DNA from: Desulfobulbus oralis
GTDB taxonomy: Bacteria; Desulfobacterota; Desulfobulbia; Desulfobulbales; Desulfobulbaceae
Assembly: GCF_002952055.1 (NCBI RefSeq)
Contig: NZ_CP021255.1
Location: forward strand, 620,001 to 684,000
Direction: 5' to 3'
Length of the DNA stretch: 64,000 bases
How positions within the stretch are numbered: the first letter of the stretch is position 1; every line of letters starts with the position of its first letter. The notes below the pieces were generated by a model that saw only the letters and a list, made by a program, of their open reading frames with translations, was not told where the DNA came from and did no database searches. A program made the translations under genes and the position numbers. This document shows, piece by piece, positions 62,622 to 64,000 of the stretch.

Positions 62622-63704
62622 TCATGAATGCAGCTCCTTGATGCGAAGTTCACAGAGATCCATGAGCCGGCCAGTCCACTGTTCACGGCCGTGGATACGG
62701 GTGCTGACGGCAATGAGCCGGGCCAGGGAAAGCGTGGTATAGACCGCCACCCGCTGGTCATGGACATGACCGGTCAATGCGCCAAAGCGTGCGGCCAGTG
62801 CCTGTTCAATTCCGCTGAGACGATCAGGTTCGCCCTGGCTGCGCAGGCCGTAGTCGATGAGATGGGCGAGACAGTTGCCCGGATCGAGCCCCGGGTCACC
62901 CTGACAGTAGAGATCGAGATCCACCAGAAAGAGCCGGTCGCCGTCAAAAAGAATATTGTCATGATAGCAATCCCGCTGACTGGGACAGGGCGGGCAGTAC
63001 GGCAGGCTGCGCCCCAGCCGCGTGCAGGCCGCAAGCAGCTCGTCGATGCGGTTTTTCCAGGCCGGATGCAGCCAGGTCACGGCGGTCAGTTGTGTCTCCA
63101 GGATGCGCAGCTCATCTTCCACGCCGTGCACCCGCTCCGACAATGGCCCCAGCCGGTGCAGCTTGTGCAGAGCCCCGGCGATCCGCCCGGCCAGGGCCGG
63201 GCCATTTTCCCCGTGCAATCCTTCGATAACCGGCCTTGCCGGCACCTTTTTCTGCAGCCACATGGAAAGATGCGGCAACAGGCCCAGGGGCTCGGGAACC
63301 GAGACGCCATCCGCGCAGGAACCGTCAAAACCGTTTTCCCACAGATGCCGCTGCACCGCATGGCTGCGCCGGTCGAGCCCCCTGGCCCTGATTTTGCCCA
63401 GAACCGAAAAGCGGCCGCCCTTTTCCGGGTCGGTCAGCTCATACTCGATCAGGCAGCGGCGGCCCGGTTTGTGCCGCCGCACGTAAATAGCCGCCACCTG
63501 CCATGCCGTGCCGGCAAAGGGATTGCGCCCGGATGCTTCCACCTGTTCCCGCAGGGCGCGGGTCATGTACGCCGGGTCTAGAGCCTGGACCAGCATGGGC
63601 ATTTTGGAATCGGCAATCCTGCTCTCCGGATCGTGAACCGGAACGGGAGCGCTCGTGCCGCGCCCAATCGGCACGGCCCTATGTTCCGGTTTCATGCCGG
63701 GCAT
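62622..63704 (-). CDS. APH-family kinase (phosphotransferase) of unknown substrate
   Basis: A 360-residue protein with the aminoglycoside/choline kinase fold. The catalytic loop reads SQRDCYHDNILFDGDRLFLV and is followed by DLDLYCQGDPGLDPGN, matching the HxDxxxxN...D/E pattern with a Cys-Tyr variation (R-D-C-Y-H-D-N). It also carries a nucleotide-binding region, CLIEYELTD. A short overlap with another APH-type gene upstream suggests a two-kinase operon. GGAG favours ATG 63704. A metabolite kinase is more likely than drug resistance. Confidence 0.7.
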   Translation of the reverse strand: MPGMKPEHRAVPIGRGTSAPVPVHDPESRIADSKMPMLVQALDPAYMTRALREQVEASGRNPFAGTAWQVAAIYVRRHKPGRRCLIEYELTDPEKGGRFSVLGKIRARGLDRRSHAVQRHLWENGFDGSCADGVSVPEPLGLLPHLSMWLQKKVPARPVIEGLHGENGPALAGRIAGALHKLHRLGPLSERVHGVEDELRILETQLTAVTWLHPAWKNRIDELLAACTRLGRSLPYCPPCPSQRDCYHDNILFDGDRLFLVDLDLYCQGDPGLDPGNCLAHLIDYGLRSQGEPDRLSGIEQALAARFGALTGHVHDQRVAVYTTLSLARLIAVSTRIHGREQWTGRLMDLCELRIKELHS

Positions 63705-64000
63705 GGTTTCTCCAAAACGCCACTGCGTGGTACACGAGCCGGGCCATCAGCTCCGGCCACTGCGGGTGACGGGTACGAAAAGCCTGGGGCGTGAGCTGCA
63801 GCAGTTTTGCCGCTGTGTGGAGGCTGTAGCGCAAAAGAGTTTCCCGTTGTCCGCAAGCCTCCAGGTAGCCCTTCAGCACCACGTCTGCCAGTACAGCGGC
63901 GGTACCGGCCGCAAGGGCTCCCGCCGCCTCGTCATAGAACAGTTGCGCGGTAAAAGAGCCAAGATCCGCGGCAGGATCACCGATGCGGGCCTGATCGTAA
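63679..64000 (-). CDS. APH-family kinase, C-terminal part (enters from outside the window)
   Basis: The last 106 codons of a second phosphotransferase. YDQARIGDPAADLGSFTAQL is the metal-binding end of the APH catalytic region, followed by a helical C-terminus ending RHETGT. Overlaps the next kinase gene by 26 bp, so the two are co-translated. Two tandem APH-type kinases suggest related substrates or subunits. Confidence 0.7.
   Translation of the reverse strand, partial: YDQARIGDPAADLGSFTAQLFYDEAAGALAAGTAAVLADVVLKGYLEACGQRETLLRYSLHTAAKLLQLTPQAFRTRHPQWPELMARLVYHAVAFWRNHARHETGT

Noticed and set aside
62622-64000. APH-type kinases as aminoglycoside resistance genes
   Set aside because: Only general phosphotransferase motifs are visible; two tandem copies in a chromosomal setting fit metabolite kinases better.

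Overview
This 64 kb window is high-GC bacterial chromosome, apart from an AT-richer patch near 60.4-62.6 kb. The gene content points to an anaerobic, Gram-negative, sulfate-reducer-like deltaproteobacterium (Desulfobacterota), most likely a Desulfobulbus-type organism. The evidence is lipid A and outer-membrane genes (lpxC, lpxK, bamD), nrfHA nitrite reductase, desulfoferrodoxin plus a flavodiiron protein, and a methylmalonyl-CoA (propionate) carboxyl-transfer operon next to sucCD. The genus is an inference from gene content only. A perfect parS site beside parAB suggests that the middle of the window lies close to the replication origin.

Layout. 0-6 kb: the start of a CoA-transferase gene, a promoter-to-terminator RNA unit, a corrinoid adenosyltransferase, lpxC/lpxK, a sigma-54 response regulator and a PHP phosphatase. 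6-13 kb: an IS30 remnant, bamD-trxB-trxA, tRNA-Arg, a metallophosphoesterase, HNH, folC and a Crp/Fnr regulator divergent from nrfHA. 15-25 kb: purA, then rpoZ-dnaJ, then a tight run dksA-galT-receiver-folE2-like-glyS, converging on rsfS-gpmI. 25-33 kb: a type IA topoisomerase, a TPR lipoprotein, a tiny dihaem cytochrome overlapping a flavoprotein, parB-parA and parS. 33-42 kb: nadB, a beta-hydroxyacid dehydrogenase, an oxygen-defence run (Fur/PerR-like, dfx, fprA), a helix-hairpin-helix protein, a zinc ABC transporter and a periplasmic DUF4198-like protein.

42-53.3 kb is the most unusual region. It holds a thioredoxin-reductase-like flavoprotein, a thioredoxin-like protein, an arylsulfate sulfotransferase without a signal peptide and a 510-residue permease. 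The run is bracketed by two IS30-family remnants in the same orientation. Next come a sensor kinase with a substrate-binding-protein-like sensor domain, its LuxR-type regulator, an outer-membrane channel and a second, exported arylsulfotransferase. I read this as a regulated aryl-sulfate (sulfoconjugate) handling locus, possibly acquired as a composite transposon.

53.7-59.8 kb is a catabolic block on the minus strand: sucC-sucD, a 12S-type carboxyltransferase, a 64-residue subunit and a 5S-type carboxyltransferase fused to a biotin carrier. Together with the corrinoid adenosyltransferase at 0.7 kb (cofactor for methylmalonyl-CoA mutase) and the CoA-transferase at the left edge, it fits the transcarboxylase route of propionate metabolism. 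60-62.6 kb is a patchwork: a flavodoxin-like reductase, a truncated gene, a decayed IS30, an orphan polymorphic-toxin tail with its immunity-like gene, and a short dispersed repeat. The window ends with two APH-type kinases. At least four remnants of one IS30-like element and two copies of a short repeat are scattered through the window. No intact transposase, CRISPR array or rRNA was seen.
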